A DNA stretch of 7,242 nt from NCBI GenBank assembly GCA_030691805.1, contig JAUYDP010000008.1, positions 1-7,242 of the forward strand. The letters are read 5' to 3'. The notes under the pieces are model-generated. The model had not been told where the DNA came from. It made no database searches and saw only the letters and a list, made by a program, of their open reading frames with translations. The DNA comes from Dehalococcoidia bacterium. GTDB lineage: Bacteria > Chloroflexota > Dehalococcoidia > JAUYDP01. Made by a program: the position numbers and the translations under genes. Below, one piece after another: positions 1 to 5,757 of the stretch; position 1 is the stretch's first letter; each line of letters starts with the position of its first letter.

Positions 1-1560
1 CGGGCTTCCAGCGCCCCACTTCTCCAGATAGGTCTTGGCGGGCAAGACGATATCCGAATACATACTCCACTCACTCAGGTGGGTGGTGTGGTGCACAACG
101 AACGGGACCTTAGCCAGCACCTCCTCCCAACGGTTACTGCTTGGGGCGGAGAAGGCCCAGTTGTTCCACCAGCCCAGCGCCATCTCGATGGGATAAGGGA
201 ATTCCTTCAGTATATTGTCAGCGGCGTTGTTGGTGATTACGTCGGCGTACGGGAACTTTTTGGTCCCTTTTTCGTCTATTCGGGGCTTCTTGGTCGCTGA
301 CTTGGCCAGATCGTCCTGCGCGGTCTCTAGAAGCTCTGGGGATAGGTTAACGCTAGAGTAATGGTTGGTACCGCCCTTGACGTCCACGCTTCCCACCAGA
401 CCGTTCAGGGCATAGATGGCGTAGGAGTTATAGGTGCCGTTGCCGGGCCAGGCCTCACTGCCACGACCCCTAAGCGTGACCGCTGGTCGGGTGGTGGCGA
501 ACTCCCGGGCTAGCCGTTCTATGGTCGCTTCTGGGATTCCAGTCTCTTTAGAGGCCGCTACGGCGTTGAAGTCTTTAAGATAGAGGTTCCACCACTGGAC
601 CAGGCCGTTGGTATAATAACCCTGCCAGGCAGGCTCATCCACCAGCTTTCCCGGGACGAACCTGTTGACCGCATCTTTGAAATTACCAACGAATTTTCTG
701 TCCCAGAGTCCTTCCTTTAATATCACATGGGCGATCCCCAAGGCTAGTGCTCCGTCGGTGCCTGGGTTGATGGGCACCCACTCGTCAGCGCGCGCCGCGG
801 TTACTGAGTATCGAGGGTCCACCACCACGGTCTTGGGCCTTGTGGAGCGACGGCCTCTACCTTTAGACCAGGCGGCCAGGTTTCCGGAGGTAGGCCTGTT
901 GCTTTCCAGCAAAGGGACCCCGAAGCTCAAGATGAAACTGGTGTCCTCGAAGTCAAAGGCGCTGTAGGCGTACTTGCCCCGGGCATACCAGTTGCCGGCC
1001 TTGCTGGTCTCCGAGCAGAGCGCACTGTGAGAAATCGAGTTTGGGGTGCCATAGGCCTTGGCGAGTCGAGAATAGAGAATATCCGCGCTCAAAGCGTCAT
1101 AACGACCCCGAAACATGGCGAACCTTTCGGGCATCTTCTTATCACGCAGGTCCCGCATCCGGTCCACTATAGTATTCAGGGCCTCATCCCAGCTTATAGC
1201 CACCCATCCGGGGTCCTGGTCCCTTCCTTTATTAGGGTTAGTGCGCTTCAGGGGTGTTTTTACGCGGTCGGGGTCATAGAGTATCTGGAGGTTCAACAGA
1301 CCCCGGGGGCACAGCTTTCCTCCGGTCCAGGTGGAGTTGGGATTACCGGCGATCTCCACGGCTTTTCCTTCCACCACCCGCACCATTAACGGGCACCAAC
1401 CCACGCAGCCGTTGCATCCCGATGCCACCCACTCCCCAACGGGTATAGCCTTCTTTGCTCTGGATGCGCTCTTAGGCGCCAGGATGGAAGGCGGGAAGAC
1501 CGCTAACGCTGCTCCCCCCAGGCTCCCGGCTTTGACAAAGTCTCGTCTGGAGATTTTCAT
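1..1560 (-). CDS. TAT-exported molybdopterin oxidoreductase catalytic subunit (DMSO reductase family), C-terminus cut off by window edge
   Basis: I translated this by hand from ATG at 1558-1560; it stays open for 520 codons to base 1, so the C-terminal part, including the expected molydopterin-dinucleotide-binding domain, is missing. The N-terminus has a twin-arginine signal (SRRDFVK, residues 4-10) followed by a small-residue hydrophobic stretch, predicting folded export across the membrane. A [4Fe-4S] motif follows: C49, C52, C56 and C84 (Cx2Cx3Cx27C). Family signatures are clear: FAMFRGRYD near 146-154, SFGVPLLES near 212-220, PGTDGALALGI near 266-276, ALNGLVG near 384-390, and SDIVLPAKTYLEKWG near 502-516. 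In HSALCSE (178-184), C182 sits where Psr/Phs/Ttr/Arr-like enzymes have the Mo-ligating cysteine. That points to a respiratory sulfur, arsenic or similar oxyanion-type oxidoreductase, but the substrate cannot be read from sequence. It follows the cytochrome gene by 14 bases and is probably co-transcribed with it. The family is secure; the specific role is not. Confidence 0.93.
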   Translation of the reverse strand, partial: MKISRRDFVKAGSLGGAALAVFPPSILAPKSASRAKKAIPVGEWVASGCNGCVGWCPLMVRVVEGKAVEIAGNPNSTWTGGKLCPRGLLNLQILYDPDRVKTPLKRTNPNKGRDQDPGWVAISWDEALNTIVDRMRDLRDKKMPERFAMFRGRYDALSADILYSRLAKAYGTPNSISHSALCSETSKAGNWYARGKYAYSAFDFEDTSFILSFGVPLLESNRPTSGNLAAWSKGRGRRSTRPKTVVVDPRYSVTAARADEWVPINPGTDGALALGIAHVILKEGLWDRKFVGNFKDAVNRFVPGKLVDEPAWQGYYTNGLVQWWNLYLKDFNAVAASKETGIPEATIERLAREFATTRPAVTLRGRGSEAWPGNGTYNSYAIYALNGLVGSVDVKGGTNHYSSVNLSPELLETAQDDLAKSATKKPRIDEKGTKKFPYADVITNNAADNILKEFPYPIEMALGWWNNWAFSAPSSNRWEEVLAKVPFVVHHTTHLSEWSMYSDIVLPAKTYLEKWGAGSP

Positions 1561-1568
1561 GATTCGCT

Positions 1569-1576
1569 CTCTCCTT
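1569..1576 (-). promoter_or_regulatory. Ribosome binding site of the molybdoenzyme gene, overlapping the upstream stop codon
   Basis: On the minus strand the sequence AAGGAGAG lies 8 bases before the ATG at 1558-1560. It overlaps two bases of the TAA stop (1575-1577) of the cytochrome gene. This fixes the molybdoenzyme start and suggests translational coupling of the two genes. Confidence 0.75.
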
Positions 1577-1916
1577 ACCTGCTAACCTTAGCTTTTTGCC
1601 AGTCGTCACCGTAGAAGGGCTGGCTTCCCGAGCTATGGCAGCTCAGACATGCTTTCTTATCCACGGCATTGAAGACCTGGGCCATCGGGTCAACGTAGTC
1701 CTCGTTGCCTTTGGTGTGACACGTGGCGCATTGGAGCTTCAATCCGTCCACGTGTACTTCGTGGTAGCGCTCCCCTGGTTTCATACCGACCTGGGCCGCG
1801 GCGGCGGCCTCAGTGGTGGAGGCCGGCATCACTCGCATGACCAGCGCCAGGGAGATGGCTAGGACGACTACTGTTAGGACGCCGGCCAACAGGTATGCCT
1901 TTGTCTGTCTGTTCAT
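1575..1916 (-). CDS. Membrane-anchored diheme c-type cytochrome
   Basis: This 113-residue protein has a short basic N-terminus, one strong hydrophobic segment (about residues 8-30), an Ala-rich linker (36-41) and a small domain with two heme c attachment motifs, CATCH (63-67) and CLSCH (90-94). H52 and H55 just before the first heme are candidate distal axial ligands. The hydrophobic segment has no obvious cleavage site after it, so the protein is more likely tethered to the outer face of the membrane than released, though cleavage near A32 is possible. It is the first gene of a minus-strand pair with the TAT-exported molybdoenzyme, so it probably exchanges electrons between that enzyme and the quinone pool or another carrier. 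The ATG at 1914-1916 is supported by a strong AGGAGG. It is too small for a NapB or NrfH assignment and I do not give it a symbol. The heme motifs are seen; the partner is inferred. Confidence 0.92.
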   Translation of the reverse strand: MNRQTKAYLLAGVLTVVVLAISLALVMRVMPASTTEAAAAAQVGMKPGERYHEVHVDGLKLQCATCHTKGNEDYVDPMAQVFNAVDKKACLSCHSSGSQPFYGDDWQKAKVSR

Positions 1917-1925
1917 TAACGATTT

Positions 1926-1931
1926 CCTCCT
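1926..1931 (-). promoter_or_regulatory. Ribosome binding site of the cytochrome c gene
   Basis: A perfect AGGAGG on the minus strand lies 9 bases upstream of the ATG at 1914-1916. It decides the start of the cytochrome. Confidence 0.8.
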
Positions 1932-2027
1932 AACAGGAAAATAATTTTGCTTGAGATTCGGTCGTTGTTTTCTCTAACCCTAGAGCTTTTGGCCTACGCC
2001 GGAAAACACGGCCACTTGTCTATTACC

Positions 2028-2056
2028 AGAATATGGTTAATCCCTTATAAAGTAAA
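2028..2056 (-). promoter_or_regulatory. Candidate sigma70-type promoter for the cytochrome/molybdoenzyme operon
   Basis: Read on the minus strand, TTTACT (2051-2056) and TATTCT (2028-2033) are separated by 17 bases. Each hexamer matches the bacterial consensus at 4 of 6 positions. The predicted start near 2021 would give a leader of about 105 bases. The region is AT-rich, so chance matches are easy; this is only the best-spaced candidate I found. Confidence 0.35.
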
Positions 2057-2200
2057 TAGAGCTTTAGGTATATTTTTTTGGCTTTTTCCAGCTTTGCGTC
2101 TGGCGGACCTGTATCTTTTGGTATGCTTTTAGCGAGCCCGCATCGCTGGAAATGACTGGATGGACAAGGATATATGCAGTTACCAATTTACATCAGGGGG

Positions 2201-2230
2201 TTGACGTATGGTTTATAATGATAGCATATG
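2201..2230 (+). promoter_or_regulatory. Candidate promoter region of the secreted glycosidase gene
   Basis: A near-consensus TTGACG (2201-2206) and a perfect TATAAT (2214-2219) occur together, but only 7 bases apart, so they cannot serve one holoenzyme contact. Either TATAAT acts with a weak upstream -35, or TTGACG acts with TAGCAT (2222-2227, 15-base spacer). Start points near 2226 or 2234 would leave a leader of about 30 bases before the TTG at 2262. Confidence 0.45.
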
Positions 2231-2275
2231 AAATACATGCGGGTGGTGACAAAGCCTGAGCTTGACAGCAGGTAA
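2228..2275 (+). CDS. Possible 15-codon leader ORF overlapping the start of the glycosidase gene
   Basis: ATG at 2228-2230 opens a 15-residue frame (MKYMRVVTKPELDSR) ending at TAA 2273-2275. It is in a different frame from the downstream gene, overlaps the TTG start at 2262, and ends two bases before an in-frame GTG at 2277. There is no ribosome binding site before it, but if TATAAT at 2214-2219 is the -10 element, transcription would begin almost exactly at this ATG, as in leaderless mRNAs. The peptide has no recognisable function. It may be chance. Confidence 0.2.
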   Translation: MKYMRVVTKPELDSR

Positions 2276-4883
2276 GGTGCGCTCCCCCGTTCGCTCGAGC
2301 CAGAGGCGGGCGCGTTTACTGCGACCCTGGATGTGGGTGGCTGCAATCGGCGCCATCGCCGTCTGGCCCCTCTTTTCCGCGTCCCAGGCATCCGTTACCC
2401 GGCTATCTCTGGCCCCAGAGCCCAACTCCCGCTTCGGCATAGTCTTCGTAGACGGCGTCACTCCGGACAGCAATCAGCCTTACGCCAACGGCCAGGCCCG
2501 CTACGATAAGGCCAAGCCCTCCGGCGCCGCCTTTACCCGGTGGCCCATGTACTGGCACCTCATCGAGTCCACTCGTGATTATTTTAACTTCACCAGCCAG
2601 GACCAGGTAGCGGACCTGGATATTCGGAACGGACTGGAAGTGAATGCTATCCTCATGGGCACCCCTTCTTGGGGAGGCCCCAGCATCTCGGAGGCGCGGC
2701 CGATAGTCCCGTTGGTTGGCCCGCACATCAGCCAGGCCCCATCACCGGGCGGATTACGGATGGGAGCCGGGCAGAACTTCATGGCTGGCTCGGCCGGCGC
2801 GGTGCCAATGGGACTGGAATTGCCGCCCGTCAATTTGGATGGCTCTATTAATCTGGAGAACCGTTGGGCGTACTTCGTCTACAAGACCGTGCGCCTCTAT
2901 ATGCCGGGCGGGGAGCTGGCCCAGCAGCGGGGATGGCCCACCGGCCGTGGGATACGCTACTGGGAGATGTGGAACGAGCCGGATTTCACCTGGGCGGACC
3001 AGAACGGCCAACAGGTGCCCGTATTTTGGGAAGGTGGAGTTCAAAACTACTACCGCCTTCTTAAAGTTGGGTATCTGGCCGCCAAGGCCGCCGATCCCCA
3101 GGCCACGGTGGTTTTCGGGGGGCTCCAGTACTGGTCGGACCCGGACTTCTTCCGCAAGGTACTGGACCAGATCGCTACCGACCCCGATGCCAAGTCCAAG
3201 AACTTCTTTTTCGACGTGGTTGCCTACCATCTGTATGTCAATCCTTACAACATTCTGAATGTGGGCCAGGGCGCCAGGATCGAGATGGCGAAACGGGGCA
3301 TCTCCAAACAGGTCTGGATCAATGAAACCAATGTGCCGGTATTCGACGATACGAATGTCTCCGATTCGCCCTTCTGTCCCGGATGGCAGGGCACCATGGA
3401 TGAACAGGCGTCCTTCGTGATCCAGGCCGGCGCCCTGGCTATCGCGGGGGGCGTAGACCGCTTGTTTAGCTTCCAGCTTTACGATGACAGCGTGGGGTAC
3501 CGGGAATACTATGGCATGGTCCGCAACGATGGAACCTTAAGGACCTCCTTCACAGCCTACCAGGTAGCCGCTACTTACCTGGTGGACCCGGTGGGGGTGT
3601 CCCGCGTGGAGTTGGAGGGCGGGGCCGTGGACTCGGTATCCTTTATTAGCGCTAAAATTGGGAAGGTGACCGTTCTCTGGAACAACAGCACTACCCAAAA
3701 GACGGCCAGCGTGACGGCCTCCACTCCGACGGCCCAGTTGATTGACAAGGGCGGGAAGGTCCAGGACATCACGGCCCAGAACAACAGGTTTTCGATCTCC
3801 TTGCCGGGGAAGGCCCGTTATGAGATCCCCGGTTGCACCTCCCGCTACTCCGATCAGCCTGGCTCTCCCTACATACTGGTAGAGCGCGTCAACACGGAGC
3901 TTTCCTCTCAGGTCAACCAGTTCCCCTTGGTGACTACCCAAAATCCCTTCACCGTTTCCTGGAGTAGGCTGGATAAGGTTGGCGGCAGCGCTACCTATGA
4001 CATACAGTACCGGATGGGCAAGGACGGCCAGTGGCAGAACTGGCCGTCCCTGACCGATACGGCACTGACCACCGCTAACTTCGGGCCGGCTCAAGGCGGG
4101 AAGACCTATTACTTCCGCTCCCGCGCTAAGATGGGTGGCGTGGTGGAGCCATACCCCGATGGGGACGGCGACACCTTTACCACCGTGAAGCTTCTTCTTA
4201 CCGGAAGGGTGGTAGACAACCGGGGCAGGCCGGTGACCCAGGCCACGGTGGCGGCCGCCACGCCGAGCGTCAGCGCGGCGTCGGTAGCCAGCACCGACGG
4301 ACAGGGGTCGTTCACCCTGGAGCTTCCATCTAACGGGACGTATCAGGTGGGGGTTTCCAAGCAGGGCTTTGGGGCCCTTCTCCCCAAGGAGATCGGCGTC
4401 ACCACCAGCCTCAGTTATGATTTCTCGCTGCCGCCGGCGGACAACGCAGTGCAGAACTGGGGCTTCGAGAGCGGGCTGACTGGATGGGTTACCTCAGGGA
4501 CGGTGGTCACACAGACCTTCCGCCATACCGGCGAATGGGGGGCAACCATCAGCAAGACCGGGACCCTCAGCCAGACCGTGACGGTACCGGGAGGCAACGG
4601 CCAGTCTACGCTGTCTTTCTTCTACCGGACCCCCAGCCTAAGCTCGGGAGACAGGTTCGAGGTGCTTCTCCAGGGCAACCGTACTGTCTCCTATGTCTTC
4701 CCGCTTTCAAACAACATCTGGCAGCAGGGGTGGGTGGACACCACGGGCTTTCTAGGGCGAGTGGAGGTCAGGTTCCGCTATATTGGGGCAGGCGACCTCT
4801 GGCTGGACGAGGTGAGTCTTGGCACCAGCCCTTATTGGATCTACCTTCCGCTGATCAACCGCTCCTATTCACTGGGCTGGTAG
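2262..4883 (+). CDS. Secreted multidomain glycoside hydrolase-like protein (clan GH-A, GH39-like) with YLPLI-type C-terminal tail
   Basis: With the TTG start this is 873 residues. The basic N-terminus and hydrophobic segment (about 22-39, ending near ASQA 40-43) form a signal peptide. Residues about 55-430 look like a clan GH-A TIM barrel: YWEMWNEPD (233-241) supplies the likely acid/base E239, VVAYHLY (319-325) a conserved His, and VWINETNVP (351-359) the likely nucleophile E355, together suggesting a retaining glycosidase. A beta-sandwich follows (about 446-525), then an FN3-like domain (about 545-642), a carboxypeptidase-regulatory-like fold (about 645-724) beginning LTGRVVDNRGRPV, and a jelly-roll, carbohydrate-binding-like domain (about 727-857, opening NWGFESGLTGW). 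The last 16 residues contain IYLPLINR. The start is uncertain: TTG 2262, GTG 2277 and ATG 2331 (residue 24) are all in frame, none with a good ribosome binding site; the last would shorten the basic n-region. The substrate is unknown. GH39 is my closest guess; GH5- or GH30-like members share these motifs. Confidence 0.85.
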   Translation: MTAGKVRSPVRSSQRRARLLRPWMWVAAIGAIAVWPLFSASQASVTRLSLAPEPNSRFGIVFVDGVTPDSNQPYANGQARYDKAKPSGAAFTRWPMYWHLIESTRDYFNFTSQDQVADLDIRNGLEVNAILMGTPSWGGPSISEARPIVPLVGPHISQAPSPGGLRMGAGQNFMAGSAGAVPMGLELPPVNLDGSINLENRWAYFVYKTVRLYMPGGELAQQRGWPTGRGIRYWEMWNEPDFTWADQNGQQVPVFWEGGVQNYYRLLKVGYLAAKAADPQATVVFGGLQYWSDPDFFRKVLDQIATDPDAKSKNFFFDVVAYHLYVNPYNILNVGQGARIEMAKRGISKQVWINETNVPVFDDTNVSDSPFCPGWQGTMDEQASFVIQAGALAIAGGVDRLFSFQLYDDSVGYREYYGMVRNDGTLRTSFTAYQVAATYLVDPVGVSRVELEGGAVDSVSFISAKIGKVTVLWNNSTTQKTASVTASTPTAQLIDKGGKVQDITAQNNRFSISLPGKARYEIPGCTSRYSDQPGSPYILVERVNTELSSQVNQFPLVTTQNPFTVSWSRLDKVGGSATYDIQYRMGKDGQWQNWPSLTDTALTTANFGPAQGGKTYYFRSRAKMGGVVEPYPDGDGDTFTTVKLLLTGRVVDNRGRPVTQATVAAATPSVSAASVASTDGQGSFTLELPSNGTYQVGVSKQGFGALLPKEIGVTTSLSYDFSLPPADNAVQNWGFESGLTGWVTSGTVVTQTFRHTGEWGATISKTGTLSQTVTVPGGNGQSTLSFFYRTPSLSSGDRFEVLLQGNRTVSYVFPLSNNIWQQGWVDTTGFLGRVEVRFRYIGAGDLWLDEVSLGTSPYWIYLPLINRSYSLGW

Positions 4884-5506
4884 CCCACCAGGAACGGGTT
4901 GCCCTGGCGCTCTTCCCCGATTGTAGTATCCGGCCCGTGGCCGGGAAGGACAACTGTGTCGTCCGGAAGAGAGAAAAGCCTCTTAGCGATGCTGTCTAGA
5001 AGCTGGCGGTGGTTCCCCCCTGGAAAGTCCGTCCGGCCAATGCCGAAGTTGAATAGGGTGTCTCCGGAGAAGACTATCCCGTCGGTATGAAGGCATATCC
5101 CACCCGGACTATGGCCTGGCGTGTGAATAACCGTTAGCTTGATCTCCCCGACCTCGATGATATCTCCGTCCTTCAGCAGGATATCCGGTTGCGGGACGGG
5201 GTCGCTCTCCTTGCCGAACCATGTCGCGTGGGCGGCCGGCGCCTGTTCCAGAATTGGAAGCTCATCGGCGTGGATGGCAAACCTGGCCCCCAGGGCCCGC
5301 TTTACGGACTCGATCCCCAGGACGTGGTCCACGTGGCCGTGGGTGTTGACGATCAGATTGATCTTGAGGCCAAGTTGGCGGACCTGGTCCAGGATCACCA
5401 GGGGATCGGACCCAGGATCTATTACGATCCCCTCTTTAGTCACCTCGGACCCCAAAAGATAGCAATTGGTCTGAAAGGACCCCAGGGGTAATAGCTTTAG
5501 AATCAC
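4865..5506 (-). CDS. Metallo-beta-lactamase-fold hydrolase, YcbL/glyoxalase II-like
   Basis: This 213-residue protein is the full length of the compact glyoxalase II-like MBL hydrolases of the YcbL type (about 215 residues). All metal ligands are present: H56, H58, D60 and H61 in THGHVDH, H132 in TPGHSPGG, D149 in SGDTLF, and H190 in LPGHGP. The FQTNCYLL N-terminal strand, the GIGRTDFPGG segment (155-164) and the C-terminal NPFL (203-206) are typical. It lacks the long C-terminal glutathione-binding helical domain of classical glyoxalase II, so it probably hydrolyses a small thioester or related substrate in the cytoplasm; the exact substrate is open. The start is GTG 5504-5506, supported by AGGAAGG 8 bases upstream. 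Its 3' end overlaps the convergent glycosidase gene by 19 bases, and a strong hairpin lies in its leader. It appears to be transcribed alone. Confidence 0.93.
   Translation of the reverse strand: MILKLLPLGSFQTNCYLLGSEVTKEGIVIDPGSDPLVILDQVRQLGLKINLIVNTHGHVDHVLGIESVKRALGARFAIHADELPILEQAPAAHATWFGKESDPVPQPDILLKDGDIIEVGEIKLTVIHTPGHSPGGICLHTDGIVFSGDTLFNFGIGRTDFPGGNHRQLLDSIAKRLFSLPDDTVVLPGHGPDTTIGEERQGNPFLVGYQPSE
4872..4891. terminator. Possible bidirectional hairpin at the convergent gene ends
   Basis: TGGGCT (4873-4878) and AGCCCA (4882-4887) form a perfect 6-bp stem with a 3-base loop over the glycosidase stop codon. An alternative pairing, CTGGT with ACCAG (4877-4891), competes with it. It lies inside the overlap of two convergent genes, where a shared terminator would be expected, but no T-tract follows on either strand, so intrinsic termination is doubtful. 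Confidence 0.25.
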
Positions 5507-5514
5507 GTTTGCGA

Positions 5515-5521
5515 CCTTCCT
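5515..5521 (-). promoter_or_regulatory. Ribosome binding site of the MBL hydrolase gene
   Basis: AGGAAGG on the minus strand lies 8 bases before the GTG at 5504-5506. It decides this non-ATG start. Confidence 0.7.
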
Positions 5522-5531
5522 AGATGAAATG

Positions 5532-5561
5532 CGCGGGCGGGTCGCCAGGACCCTGCCCGCG
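5532..5561. repeat. Strong GC-rich inverted repeat in the leader of the MBL hydrolase gene
   Basis: CGCGGGC-GGGTC (5532-5543) pairs with GACCC-T-GCCCGCG (5549-5561): 12 base pairs with a single bulged base (5554) and a 5-base loop. It lies between the predicted minus-strand promoter (5588-5617) and the ribosome binding site (5515-5521), so it would fold in the 5' untranslated leader. No T-run follows on either strand, so it is not a standard intrinsic terminator. It could be an RNA stability element, an operator or a dispersed repeat. Confidence 0.7.
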
Positions 5562-5587
5562 GTCTATGAGCTGCCTCTTACACGGGT

Positions 5588-5617
5588 ATTGTACACGATT
5601 GCAGCCTCGGCCGCCAA
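5588..5617 (-). promoter_or_regulatory. Candidate sigma70-type promoter of the MBL hydrolase gene
   Basis: On the minus strand TTGGCG (5612-5617) and TACAAT (5588-5593) are separated by 18 bases, matching the consensus at 4 of 6 and 5 of 6 positions. Transcription would start near 5581 and give a leader of about 75 bases that includes the hairpin at 5532-5561. Confidence 0.55.
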
Positions 5618-5651
5618 CATACCTGTGTATTGGGTTACTTAAGACGTTGCC

Positions 5652-5681
5652 TTGACCCCTTAACCACCGTGCAGATACAAT
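5652..5681 (+). promoter_or_regulatory. Candidate sigma70-type promoter of glyQS
   Basis: TTGACC (5652-5657) and TACAAT (5676-5681) are separated by 18 bases and each matches the consensus at 5 of 6 positions. The predicted start near 5688 gives a leader of about 70 bases before the ATG at 5758. It is divergent from the MBL promoter, with 34 bases between the two -35 elements. Confidence 0.6.
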
Positions 5682-5683
5682 GG

Positions 5684-5707
5684 CATCGAAGGCCAAGAAA
5701 TTCGATG
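5684..5707. repeat. Inverted repeat at the predicted glyQS transcription start
   Basis: CATCGAA (5684-5690) and TTCGATG (5701-5707) are perfectly complementary 7-base arms with a 10-base loop. They straddle the expected transcription start, so they could be an operator or the first of two leader hairpins. The arms are short, so chance is possible. Confidence 0.45.
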
Positions 5708-5711
5708 GTAG

Positions 5712-5732
5712 GGGCGGGTTTCAAACCCGCCC
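5712..5732. repeat. Perfect 10-bp palindrome in the glyQS leader, REP-like
   Basis: GGGCGGGTTT (5712-5721) and AAACCCGCCC (5723-5732) are perfect arms around a single central base (5722). The unit is bordered on both sides by GTAG (5708-5711 and 5733-5736) in direct orientation. It lies 25 bases before the glyQS start codon. Compact GC-rich palindromes of this kind are often dispersed intergenic repeats, but only one copy is in the window, so a REP or MITE identity is unproven. It is not an intrinsic terminator because no T-run follows. Confidence 0.65.
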
Positions 5733-5757
5733 GTAGAAGGATGGCGTAACCTAAGTT

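Larger units (their letters stand above)
1917..2261. other. AT-rich divergent intergenic region between cytochrome/molybdoenzyme operon and glycosidase gene
   Basis: This 345-base spacer separates two divergent transcription units and is clearly more AT-rich than the flanking genes, with T-runs around 2071-2079 and 2082-2088. It holds the cytochrome ribosome binding site, a candidate promoter for each direction and a possible short leader ORF, each listed separately. A small imperfect inverted repeat (AGCGA/TCGCT) lies at 2131-2147. I see no tRNA, riboswitch core, repeat array or convincing additional gene. Confidence 0.7.

Noticed and set aside
1027..1862. Several plus-strand ORFs opposite the molybdoenzyme and cytochrome genes
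   Set aside because: The minus strand encodes proteins with full family motifs (Fe-S cysteines, TAT signal, two CxxCH) through the same bases, so these are shadow frames of GC-rich coding DNA.
1947..2132. A 61-residue hydrophobic plus-strand ORF in the divergent spacer, starting at TTG
   Set aside because: It has a non-ATG start with no ribosome binding site, lies in AT-rich DNA where translated T-runs give false hydrophobic segments, and has no recognisable motif.
2131..2147. Inverted repeat AGCGA/TCGCT as a terminator or operator
   Set aside because: The stem is only 5 bp, no gene ends nearby, and the position has no clear relation to either candidate promoter.
2201..2219. TTGACG and TATAAT read as a single classical promoter
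   Set aside because: The spacer is only 7 bases, far from the 16-18 needed, so at most one of the two can belong to a given promoter.
2403..4597. Long minus-strand and alternate-frame ORFs inside the glycosidase gene, up to 185 residues
   Set aside because: They are composition-driven shadows of a continuous 873-codon frame with clear domains, and none has a recognisable motif or a ribosome binding site I could see.
5688..5757. T-box riboswitch in the glyQS leader
   Set aside because: The leader is only about 70 bases and lacks the TGG-ACC-type T-box sequence and an antiterminator/terminator pair, so a T-box does not fit.
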